Positions 53,145-62,900 of a stretch of DNA of 64,000 bases are shown here, piece by piece. The stretch is taken from NCBI GenBank assembly GCA_041917295.1, contig JAYRXX010000075.1, positions 1 through 64,000 on the forward strand. The letters are read 5' to 3'. The stretch's first letter is position 1; each line of letters starts with the position of its first letter. The notes beneath the pieces were generated by a model that saw only the letters and a program-made list of their open reading frames with translations, was not told the origin of the DNA and did no database searches. The stretch is from JADKHR01 sp041917295. GTDB lineage: Bacteria; Elusimicrobiota; Elusimicrobia; FEN-1173. The position numbers were made by a program, and so were the translations under genes.

Positions 53145-54521
53145 ATGGACATCTTGTTCCTTTCCCGTTTGCAGTTCGCTTTGACCATCATGTTCCATTA
53201 CCTGTTTCCCCCCCTGACCATCGGGCTGGGCGCGCTCATGGTTGTCATGGAAGGAATGTTTCTCAAAACCAAAGATCCCCAATACGAAGCCATGGCCAAA
53301 TTTTGGACGCGAATTTTTGCCATCAATTTCGCCTTGGGCGTGGCCACGGGGATTGTGATGGAATTTCAGTTTGGGACCAACTGGGCCAACTATTCCCGGT
53401 TTGTGGGCGACGTGTTCGGGTCCGCCCTGGCGGCCGAGGGCATTTTTGCCTTTTTTCTGGAGTCTGGCTTTTTGGCGGTGCTGGTTTTCGGTTGGGACAA
53501 GGTGTCGCCCCGGATGCACTTTTTTTCCACGGTCATGGTGTTCCTTGGGTCAATTTTTTCGTCAGTGTGGATCACCGTGGCCAACAGCTGGCAACAGACT
53601 CCCGCGGGGTTTCACCTCGTGGGGGAAGGAATGGCCGTTCGAGCGGAAATTACTGATTTTTGGACCATGGTATTTAATCCCTCCAGCGTGGATCGGCTGG
53701 TTCACGTGTGGTTAGGGGCCTTTTCCATGGGCGGATTTTTTGTCCTGAGCGTGACGGCCTATTACATTTTAAAGGGCCGCCACATGGACATTTCCAAGAA
53801 GGCCTTTATTCTGGCTTTGTTGCTCGCGACCGGGTCCAGTTGGGCCCAGCTGATTTCCGGACATCACCAGGCCCGGGTGGTGGCCCGACATCAACCGGCC
53901 AAAATGGCCGCCCTGGAAGGCCACTTTAAAACGGGCGACGGGGGAGCCCCTCTCTTTTTGGTGGGCCATCCCGACAGCGAGACAGAGACGACAAGGGGAA
54001 TTGCCGTGCCCGGTCTGCTGAGCTTTTTGATTCACGGAAATTATAAAACCCCTGTGACGGGCCTGGACCAATTTCCAGTGGCGGACCGTCCCCCTGTGGC
54101 GATCACGTTCCATTCTTATCACATCATGGTCGGGCTTGGATTTTTTATGATCGGACTGACCGCTCTGGCGTGGTGGTTGCGTTGGCGCGGGCGCCTTTTT
54201 GAAAACCGGACCGTCCTGTGGATTTTTGTGTTCGCCGTTCTCGCTCCTTTGTTGGCCAACCAACTGGGCTGGGTGGCCGCGGAAGTGGGCCGTCAACCGT
54301 GGATCGTTTACGGTCTCTTGCGAACCTCCGACGCCCTGTCTCCCGTGGTCCAATCGCACCAGGTGCTGGGATCCATCATTATGTTCGGTATCATTTACCT
54401 GCTCTTGTTTGCGGTATGGTTTGTGGTCACCGATCACAAAATTAAACAGGGTCCCGAGGAAACCGCGGTGTTTCCCGACCGATCAAAACAAGGGTTTCTC
54501 CACACCGCGGGAAAAGAATAA
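53145..54521 (+). CDS. cydA: Cytochrome bd quinol oxidase subunit I
   Basis: Haem-bearing subunit of cytochrome bd oxidase, which reduces oxygen with quinol in the inner membrane. 458 residues with about nine membrane helices. The start LSRLQFALTIMFHYLFPPLT includes His18, the equivalent of the E. coli haem ligand His19. GWVAAEVGRQPWIVYGLLRT (about 382-401) is the conserved quinol-side motif. The Q loop is of the short type. The chosen ATG at 53145 begins at the normal family position; the open frame upstream runs antisense-like through glnK and the terminator. Confidence 0.96.
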   Translation: MDILFLSRLQFALTIMFHYLFPPLTIGLGALMVVMEGMFLKTKDPQYEAMAKFWTRIFAINFALGVATGIVMEFQFGTNWANYSRFVGDVFGSALAAEGIFAFFLESGFLAVLVFGWDKVSPRMHFFSTVMVFLGSIFSSVWITVANSWQQTPAGFHLVGEGMAVRAEITDFWTMVFNPSSVDRLVHVWLGAFSMGGFFVLSVTAYYILKGRHMDISKKAFILALLLATGSSWAQLISGHHQARVVARHQPAKMAALEGHFKTGDGGAPLFLVGHPDSETETTRGIAVPGLLSFLIHGNYKTPVTGLDQFPVADRPPVAITFHSYHIMVGLGFFMIGLTALAWWLRWRGRLFENRTVLWIFVFAVLAPLLANQLGWVAAEVGRQPWIVYGLLRTSDALSPVVQSHQVLGSIIMFGIIYLLLFAVWFVVTDHKIKQGPEETAVFPDRSKQGFLHTAGKE

Positions 54522-55538
54522 ATGGACCTCCATATCCTGTGGTTTGTGTTGTTGGGCGTTTTGATGGCCGGCTACGCCATTTTGGACGGGTTTGATTTGG
54601 GCGTGGGCATTCTCCACCCGTTGGCCAAAACCGACGAAGAACGGCGAATTTTTATGAACTCCATCGGCCCCCTGTGGGACGGAAATGAGGTGTGGTTGGT
54701 GACCTTCGGCGGCGCCCTGTTCGCCGCGTTTCCCAAGGCTTACGCCACGATGTTCTCCGGGTTCTACACGGCCTTCATGTTGCTCTTGTTGTGTCTCATT
54801 TTTCGAGCGGTGTCCATGGAATTTCGAAGCAAACGGTCTGAAAAAATATGGCGCGGTTTTTGGGACGGGGCTTTCTTTTTATCGAGTTTGACAGCTGTTT
54901 TGCTGTTCGGGGCGGCGGTGGGCAACTGTCTGCTCGGCGTTCCGATCGGCCTGGACGGGGAACTGCGCATGGGATTTATTGAGATGCTGAAACCCTATCC
55001 TTTGCTCGTCGGCGTTTTTGCCATCGTCACCTCGGCCCTGCATGGGTCGATCTACCTTTATTTGAAAACAGACGGACCCCTGCAAGCCCGATTGCAAACG
55101 TGGATTTGGCGTTTGTTCGGATGGTTTTTGATCACCTATCTCTTGACAACTATTTTTACGCTGGTGTCTGTGCCTCGTTCCATTGAAAATTTCGCCCACC
55201 ACCCCTGGGCCTGGGCCGTGGTGGTGCTTAATGTTCTCGCCGTGGCCAACATCCCCCGATCCGTGTTCCACGGCCGACCGATGACCGCATTTTTGTCCAG
55301 CGCCGCGTCCATCGCGGCGTTTGTTTTCCTGTTTGGCCTGGCGTTGTTCCCCAATCTGGCGGTTTCCACGGTGGATCCAACGGCCCACCTCACCATTTAC
55401 AACGCCGCCTCCTCCGGAAAAACGTTGGCGATCATGGGTTGGATGGCTCTCCTGGGGATGCCCATGGTCATCGCCTACACGACCGTGGTGTATTGGGTGT
55501 TCCGCGGCAAAGTGGAAATAGGCAAGTTTAGCTATTAG
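54522..55538 (+). CDS. cydB: Cytochrome bd quinol oxidase subunit II
   Basis: Second subunit of the bd oxidase; 338 residues with eight membrane helices. Family motifs are YAILDGFDLGVG (about 18-29), GPLWDGNEVWLV (about 49-60) and a C-terminal GMPMVIAYTTVVYWVFRGKV. The ATG follows the cydA stop directly (TAAATG). No cydX-like short gene was found after it. High-affinity oxygen use fits a low-oxygen lifestyle, in line with the iron superoxide dismutase. Confidence 0.96.
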   Translation: MDLHILWFVLLGVLMAGYAILDGFDLGVGILHPLAKTDEERRIFMNSIGPLWDGNEVWLVTFGGALFAAFPKAYATMFSGFYTAFMLLLLCLIFRAVSMEFRSKRSEKIWRGFWDGAFFLSSLTAVLLFGAAVGNCLLGVPIGLDGELRMGFIEMLKPYPLLVGVFAIVTSALHGSIYLYLKTDGPLQARLQTWIWRLFGWFLITYLLTTIFTLVSVPRSIENFAHHPWAWAVVVLNVLAVANIPRSVFHGRPMTAFLSSAASIAAFVFLFGLALFPNLAVSTVDPTAHLTIYNAASSGKTLAIMGWMALLGMPMVIAYTTVVYWVFRGKVEIGKFSY

Positions 55539-55585
55539 GAGTTTGATTATATCTTTTATTATTTCATGAAAAAATAAATGACCTG

Positions 55586-55614
55586 TTTCAATTATTATTG
55601 ATTTGTTGTAATAT
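55586..55614 (+). promoter_or_regulatory. Promoter giving a leaderless ATPase transcript
   Basis: TTTCAA at 55586-55591 and TAATAT at 55609-55614 with a 17-base spacer; -10 ends six bases before the ATG at 55621. The 80 bases upstream are strikingly AT-rich and have no ribosome binding site. Confidence 0.55.
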
Positions 55615-55620
55615 AAAGTC

Positions 55621-56769
55621 ATGTTTAAACGTCTATTAGGTTCAGATGATCTGGAAAAAAGGACCTGTTTTCTTTGGGGACCACGTCAAACTGGAAAAAG
55701 CACACTCCTCCGGTCCCTCTTCCCAGACGCCATTTATTACAATCTCCTTCGTTCTGAAGAATACGCACGGCTCAACCAACATCCTTCTTTACTTCGGTCG
55801 GAAGTCCTGGCTTCCGTTGACCGTTCCGGGCCCGTTATCGTTGACGAGGTCCAAAAAATTCCCCCCTTGCTTGACGAGATTCATTCACTCATTTCCGAAT
55901 ATGACGTGCGGTTCATTTTGTCAGGGTCCAGCCCCCGAAAGCTGAAACGGTCTGGTGGAAACCTGTTGGGCGGTCGTGCCGTCCGATATCAACTATTCCC
56001 CTTGACCTCGCGGGAAATTCCCTCATTCGAATTGGGACGAGCTCTTAACCACGGACTATTGCCCACCCATTATCTGTCAGATGATCCGCGCCCTCTCATT
56101 GAGGCGTATGTGGGCGATTATCTGGAAGAGGAAATAGCCGCGGAAGCTCAAGCCCGCCGGGTTCCGACGTTCGCCCGATTCCTTCATGCGGCGGCCTTTA
56201 GCAACGGAAGCACAGTGAACGTCCGCAACGTGGCCCTGGAATGCGGCGTGAGCGCTCCCACCGCCAGAGAATATTTCCAGATTCTTGAGGACACTCTTTT
56301 GGCGCGATTTATCCCTGTCTATCGAACCCGACCAAAACGCCGGGTTGCTCTAAGTCCCACCTTTTACCTTTTTGACGTGGGCTTAACCAACGTTCTCCTT
56401 AAACGAGGGACGGTTTCGCCAGGGAGCGAGTCTTTTGGCCGGGCCTTTGAACATTTTATATTCCAGGAGATCGTTGCTCACTCGGCGTATACTCGGGGAC
56501 ATCCTCCCGTGGCCACCTGGCGCACATCCTCCCAGCTTGAGGTGGATTTCATTCTGGGCGAACACGAGACCGCCGTCGAGTGCAAAGCGGTCCCCCTCGG
56601 ACTTCCGGGGCACACCAAAGGATTGCGCGCTTTCCGTGAGGAGTATCCCGTTAAAAATTCCATCGTTGTCACGATGGACCCGCGCCCACGCACCGAAGAT
56701 GGCGTTCGGTATCTTCCCTGGAATGTCTTTCTCGACGAACTTTGGGCCGGGGTTCTGACGCGGGGTTAA
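55621..56769 (+). CDS. ATPase with AAA_14 and DUF4143 domains
   Basis: 382-residue AAA-type ATPase of a widespread accessory family; role unknown. Walker A GPRQTGKST at 20-28, Walker B VIVDEVQK at about 71-78, then sensor-like FILSGSSPRKL. The C-terminal DUF4143 half (about 185-350) has the nuclease-like ending VDFILGEHETAVECKA, with the D-x-n-E-x-K pattern of restriction-endonuclease folds. The family is common in mobile and defence contexts but also acts alone. The upstream region is AT-rich compared with cydB, hinting at transfer. The transcript is probably leaderless. Confidence 0.88.
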   Translation: MFKRLLGSDDLEKRTCFLWGPRQTGKSTLLRSLFPDAIYYNLLRSEEYARLNQHPSLLRSEVLASVDRSGPVIVDEVQKIPPLLDEIHSLISEYDVRFILSGSSPRKLKRSGGNLLGGRAVRYQLFPLTSREIPSFELGRALNHGLLPTHYLSDDPRPLIEAYVGDYLEEEIAAEAQARRVPTFARFLHAAAFSNGSTVNVRNVALECGVSAPTAREYFQILEDTLLARFIPVYRTRPKRRVALSPTFYLFDVGLTNVLLKRGTVSPGSESFGRAFEHFIFQEIVAHSAYTRGHPPVATWRTSSQLEVDFILGEHETAVECKAVPLGLPGHTKGLRAFREEYPVKNSIVVTMDPRPRTEDGVRYLPWNVFLDELWAGVLTRG

Positions 56770-56935
56770 TCCCGGGTTAACCCGGGATCCTCAGTTGGGC
56801 GCGAGGACCGAGACGAAAAAGACGGGCCTTTTCACGAACAAAAAAGTGCAGGCCGTAGCAGGGACTACGGACAAACTTTTTTGTGAAGAAAAAAGGCCCG
56901 GATTTTTCGTCGAATCCCGCGATCCAACTGAGGAT
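56770..56935. repeat. Nested palindromic element between convergent genes
   Basis: Begins with an 18-bp perfect palindrome (56770-56787, TCCCGGGTTAACCCGGGA). A long imperfect inverted repeat follows at 56787-56935: ATCCTCAGTTGG at 56787-56798 matches 56924-56935, and the arms go on pairing through ACGAAAAA, GGGCCTTTT and AAAAAAGT. The centre holds CCGTAG-CAGGGA-CTACGG (56853-56870). It can act as a two-way terminator for the ATPase gene and giant protein 3; it may also be a MITE. Confidence 0.7.
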
Positions 56936-56941
56936 TTCGGG

Positions 56942-59900
56942 TTAAGCGCTTTGTTTGATGGCTTGGATGATCTTGAGCATGGTATTGAAATGGAAGGGGC
57001 GCACTTCGTTCAGAATAAATCGGAGGAGAGCTTGTTTAAGCCCCTCATTCAATTTCTTGGCGGATTCAGATTCCAATGTGTTTCTGTCCACAGAAATCGT
57101 TTCCGACAAGCTGACTTCCAAGGCAAAATCATCACCAATCCCTAAAGACTGTTTAAGACCCTCGAATTGGTTGTTAAGGTTCGATGTTTCCAAATTCCAC
57201 GGACCATTTTCGTCGCTCCGCGTCGCTACGGGGGACTCGGCCACGGCGACATTGGCAACGCCCTTCGCCGCCGCCTTGAGCGCGTTCACAGTATCCTGAT
57301 CCACCCCTGCCAACAGAAGGCGCACCGGGCTTTTCTCCCCCTCGTTGATTGTTTGTAAAAGTTGAATTGTTTCCCGAGCTATTTCAATGTCCGCCAGAGT
57401 ATACACTTCCAGTTGGACCGGGATCTTGTTTTCGTCCGGACCAGCCTTATCATCAATGGCCGCAAATTTTCGCAATCGTGCCAGCGATTGGTTAACGGTG
57501 GGCACGGACGGGACGTCTTCAGAATCACTTATTTTAAGTTCCGCGTAAAAATTCGCAACATGTTCCTTAAACGCCGCTTCGTATAGCGGGTTTTTTAAAT
57601 CCAGCCCGATATTGTGGATTTGGTTGAGCCCAGGTGAGCCCAGATTTTCAATTGCTAATCGGTGGGCATTTGGAAAAACATCAAGAAGATTTCTCACCAA
57701 ATTGTCTTGGTCTCTGGATAATTTTGGATTTTTTTCTAAAAACACGACAGACCCCGTTCGATTGGCGTCGCTCTTGGCCAGGGCGTCCAACCATCTGAAA
57801 TTATCACTGGAAGTTCCTTGTTGGACTTCGGCCGCCAAGTCTTTCCAACCTTTTTCGCGGAATTGATTTGCCAGGTCAGTGAACTCCAAATTCAAATTCC
57901 GCCAGGAGGCCATCAATGGGGATACGGCCATCCGGGCCACTCTTTTGCTTTGGGTTTCTTTAGCGATGAATTTGAGAAATTCGGCCATTTTCCAATGGGG
58001 CAAACCGGACCCAAACACATGATCCAAAGCTTCCAACTCTTCGGAGTCCCCCCCACCGACCACAGAAATGAATCTGGCCACCACCAAAACAGACCCCACA
58101 ACAAAGGTCATTACGATGACACCGTTGAAAATACCCGCCCACGGCAACGCAGCCAAAAAGAGAAAGGGAAGGGAGGGGTCCACAACCAGGTTGGAGGCGT
58201 ACGCAACGGTCGGTAACCCAAAAAGGAACACCAACAAGGGAGTATCTTTGCGACGAGCCAACGATGGAAATTTGTTAATTATAGCCACAGACACGGTTTT
58301 TAGAAAATTGCGACTGGAATGGAGGAGAGCCACTAACCCCGCAATCTCGGGCAAGGAGCTGGCTTGAGCCATGGTGATGGGAGATCCAAAACCGATTTGT
58401 TGCAAAAGGGAGATGAGTTCGGAAGGAACCATGAAGAGCGCAAACGGCATTGCATACAGAATCGTCGCCCGCCAAAAGCGGGAGACGGCCCTTCGCAATG
58501 CTTCTTCTCGAGCGATCGGTGGCGAGAGACCACTTGATTTTCCACTCTGGTAATCGTCCCAATAGTGGAGCCCGACAAAAATCAATACGCCGACCACGAG
58601 TAATGGCACCGAGCCGGACATCGCTGGGAGCAAGAAAAAGAGGGCCGTTTCATAAATCGGCGCCGCAATAAAATCGTTCACCCAACGGGCGATTTTCCAC
58701 CGCCTTGAAGCCGCAGGTGACCCTGCCATTTCTTCCAAACCCTTCAACAATCGGGACAAGAGAGAATCAAGAGTAAACAATTTGTTACTCTCTTCAAAAA
58801 GAACGAATTGTTCTTCAACCCACTGGACCGGATGGCTAAAGATGTCTTCGTAATTTTTTATTTTATTCCCTCGAATCAACCATTCTGTAAACGGTTCCAT
58901 TCGAGCGCGAAACATCCACAATCCCTTCATTTTTTGATGATGAGCATCCTCTCTGGCCTTTTCGGACCCTACCGCAAGAAGAACAGTCCGAGTAAACTGC
59001 CTGTCCTCCGGAAAGAAATCCTCGGATTCTTGTGTGGGAATGAAAATTTGTCGATTTTCCTTTGCGTCTTGAAGAAGTCGCCGCGCCAAAATCTCAAAAG
59101 GCTCCAGAAGGCCGACGATCGGCTCCGTCCGGGGGGCGATTTTAAACTCATAAGCCACCTGTGAAAAAGTCCGGTAAAAAGGTACGTCCGCTCTGCGCAA
59201 GGATTCCCATGATTTTTTTTCAATCCCCTCCAAAAGGGCAAAGTTTATTTTTTCGTTTTCCTTGAGATCTTCCAGGAGACCCTTGTACGAGCGAAGAAAT
59301 CGAGTGGCCTCCGTTTCCCCAAGCCTTCCGGCCATGCCAGTTCGAACCTGAGAAAAATACGGCTCCGCAAGTCCCTTGTTTTTCAAAGCTTCTTCCATGA
59401 GCCCCTCAGTCACACGTGAAAATGCATACCCCACAGCGATGTAAGAGTTGAGTCGGGTATACAATTGTAGCCAGGCACGAAAATTGATGACGGTGGGGTT
59501 AAACTCCTGGCTCAATTTCAGGTACTCGGTGGAGGTTTGGGTCCGGTCTTGGTGCATGGCCTCCAGTTGATCCAGACTCATTAATCTCAATTTTTCCCGC
59601 CATCGGGAAAGATCTGAAAAGTGAATAATGTGGATGCCATCAACAAAATCCAAACGGGTGGGGACTTCCAAATGCGACGCCATCCATTGATGACCCGATA
59701 AATAAACATCTCTCATAAACAACGTAAGCGCGTATGTGGGTTTTCCGATCCAACGTTGTCCGTCCCCGCGATCAATGGCGGTGCCACTTCGAACCACTTC
59801 TTGCCACGTCACATCCTCGGGCTCGTTGTCCAAACCTCCGTATTGAGGCGTGCCTGCAGGCGCGTCAGTAATTGCCTCTCCTGGAACAGCTCCCTGATAG

Positions 59901-62900
59901 ATTATTCGGTTGGTGGCATCGAGAGTCCCCAGTTGACCGTTAAATCGTAATAGAGTTTCCACCGCTGTTCCCGTCCCGACAACGGCCGGTTTCTGGGACT
60001 CCCGGGCAATCACGGCCGTGTGGCAGCCAGGCCCACCTGTGTCAGTCAAAACACCCCCTGCTTTTGCCAAAACCCGTTCCCAAATATTCGTCGTGTGCGT
60101 CACAACAAGGATGTCCCCATCCTGAACGAGCGCCTCCGCTCGTCGGACCCCCTCCTCGCCCACTTCTGAAATTACGCGGAGGGTCCCACGAACAACACCG
60201 GGCGTGGCCGTGAATCCCCTCATTTGCGTGGCTGGAATGCCCGGCGCCCGGCTCGCCTCTACGGCCCGACGTTTGGGTGGATTTTTGGACCAAACGGTTT
60301 CGGGTCGACACTGAAGGAAAAAAAGGTTCCCGTCAGAATCGACCGCGTACTCAACGTCAAACGAGGTCGCCCCGGACACTTTTTCAAAATGGTCCTTGAT
60401 GGATGTAAGACCCGAGGCAATCCTTCTCACCTCCGAGGACTTTAGAGCATATTGCGTTCTTTCCCTGGCGGAGGTTATTTCAATGTGAGGTCCCTCCTGC
60501 CCTGGGGGGGGTGGAGAAATTTTTTCCTTCTTGTCTCCCAAACGACGTTTAACAATTCTCAACGTTTTCGGATCAATGATAAATCGATCGGGAGTTACTT
60601 TGCCAGCCACTTCAGATTCACCTGATCCGTAGGTGGCGTTAATGGAATAGAACGGTGCCCCCGTTTCTAAATCGACCGTGAACGCTGTGCCCGCTGACCG
60701 TGCGTTGACCATAACCTGAATGATGACGGCCATGGGAGCCCACACGTCCCCATTGGCTTGCTCCAGTCGATAGCGAACCGCGTCGGATGAAAATGTCGAC
60801 GCCCAAACCTGCTTGACCGCTTTGACAACGGACTCCTTTCCCTGGACATACAGAACCGTCTTATACTGCCCCGCGAAAGACGCTGTCTTTTGATCCTCCG
60901 CCGGGGATGAACTGCGCACGCTCACTTGAACCTCACCACTCCCCGCCCGCTTTATAACGTCTTTGTACATACCTGCAATTATATTAAGGACGTTCGAGGA
61001 AATGGGAGCTCCCTCAATTTGCGAACGTATGTTCTCCAGGAGGGCGTCCCGCTCGAACTCTTTTTTGTTATTGATTAGCTTTGAGATCGATTCACCGATG
61101 GAAGGATTCTCACTCAGAAATTCGTCAAATACATCAACCGGCAGGACACCCCAAGCCGGGACCTGAATCCCGCGAACTTCACTTAATAGCGTTAAACCAT
61201 ATCCTTTACCGCCAATGCGTTTGGCCAAATCCTCTTTTCCCGGTAAAACACCATTATTGGAAGTTTCACCGCCTCGAGTTGATGGAGGCGGCCCTCGCGA
61301 ATGTTTTGATGATGGAAGCAATTGGTTGATCAAATCCAAAATTTCGTGAGGGGGAGCGGATACGCTTTGAATGTCTTTGCGGGCTTTTTCCAGCAAATCG
61401 GGATGGACCTGAAGCTGGGAGTAGTTATCAACAACCCATTTGACCATCTCGGATTTGTTGTTGGGATCAATCTCGTTAAACGCTTTGGACTGGTCATTGG
61501 TAAAATTAAAAACTTTTCGGGGGTCGTCGGCCATAAAGGCTCGCCCGCAGGATTCGGCGAAAGCAAACTCATTTTGGAACCACTCATTGGTGGGAACTCC
61601 GCCCACCTTGTCCGCGATGATCACCCGGTACCCCTCTTCGACGGGGAAGGCCAGGAGGTTGAACGTGTTTCCTTTTTTTTGGATTTCATCGAGCGCCTTG
61701 TGGACCATTTCCACCAAATCCGACAAATTGTCAAGACTCGCTTCCAGAACCAGGCCGGGACCATTTTCAGGGTCCGCCAAGTGCCCAATCTTAACTTCGT
61801 TATCCTCCGTGAGCCATGTCACCGGGGCATGTTCCACAGGAAATCGTTCTCGCATGAAATGGCCGTGGGCCTGGTTTTGGGACGCACCCGCCTTATGGGT
61901 GCCTGCCTTGTTGTACCACCCGTTGAGGCCCAGGTGAAATGGGACTTTTTCCTTTAACTGATCTGACGAATTCAAAGCTGTCATGGCTTCAAACGCATCG
62001 GACAAAAATTCCATGGAACTCAATTCGGATTGGGGAACATGCTTGTCCCCACGGGAAAACATGACATGGTCAACGTCATCGGTTGGAGGCGTATTCTCGT
62101 GATTGGGAAAATAGGGGAAGGGATTGAGCGTAAAAAAATAGTCCCTCTTCCCCGTTGACGTCCAATCCATGACCAACTCCAAAGGCATCTGGGCCATCAC
62201 ATAGTTGGGCGTGAATTTATACATGTCCGGGTTGGCTTCCGCTTCCTGCCGTGTGACCCGGGTCACCCCGGCCCCAGGACGAGACGACCGCTTTGTATTC
62301 TGAACAATGATTAAAACATTATTCGGATCATTGGCGACCTCAAGCGGGACGTCCCCCTCGTAAACGCGAAATTTCCCATCTTGAGAGAAAACAACATATT
62401 TGACCGTCGTCCCATCTTCTTTGATGGCCACAAAATTTTCTTGTTTAGGCTGACCGTTTTCTCCTATCTTTGTTCCGAACCCGGCGTTGATCTGGTTTTG
62501 AAGCGTGATAAACCCCATAAGGTCCTCATACAAATCGGAATTTCGAGGTGTCTGCCGTCGTGGGATGGCCCTGTAGGTGCCCTTTTCCGCATCCACGACG
62601 AAGGCATACCCTTTGTTGTTGGGATCGTGCAACAGAATTTGCCAATCCCCATCGGTCACACTGCCGTCGAGCAAAACGCGGTTTGGCTCCCAGCCCCACA
62701 GCCGAGGGAGAGTCCCTTTTCCAACATTCGGGCCGAAAAGTCCCGGCAAAAGGGCCCTCATTTCATCAATTGAAGACAAAGTCTCGCCCATCGCCACTGG
62801 TTCATCCAAAACGAACAACGCACCTGGTTCGATCCCCGCCAACTCTTGAGCCATGGCCTTTGCGGAGGATTTGTCCATATACCGCTTATCTCTGGAAATG

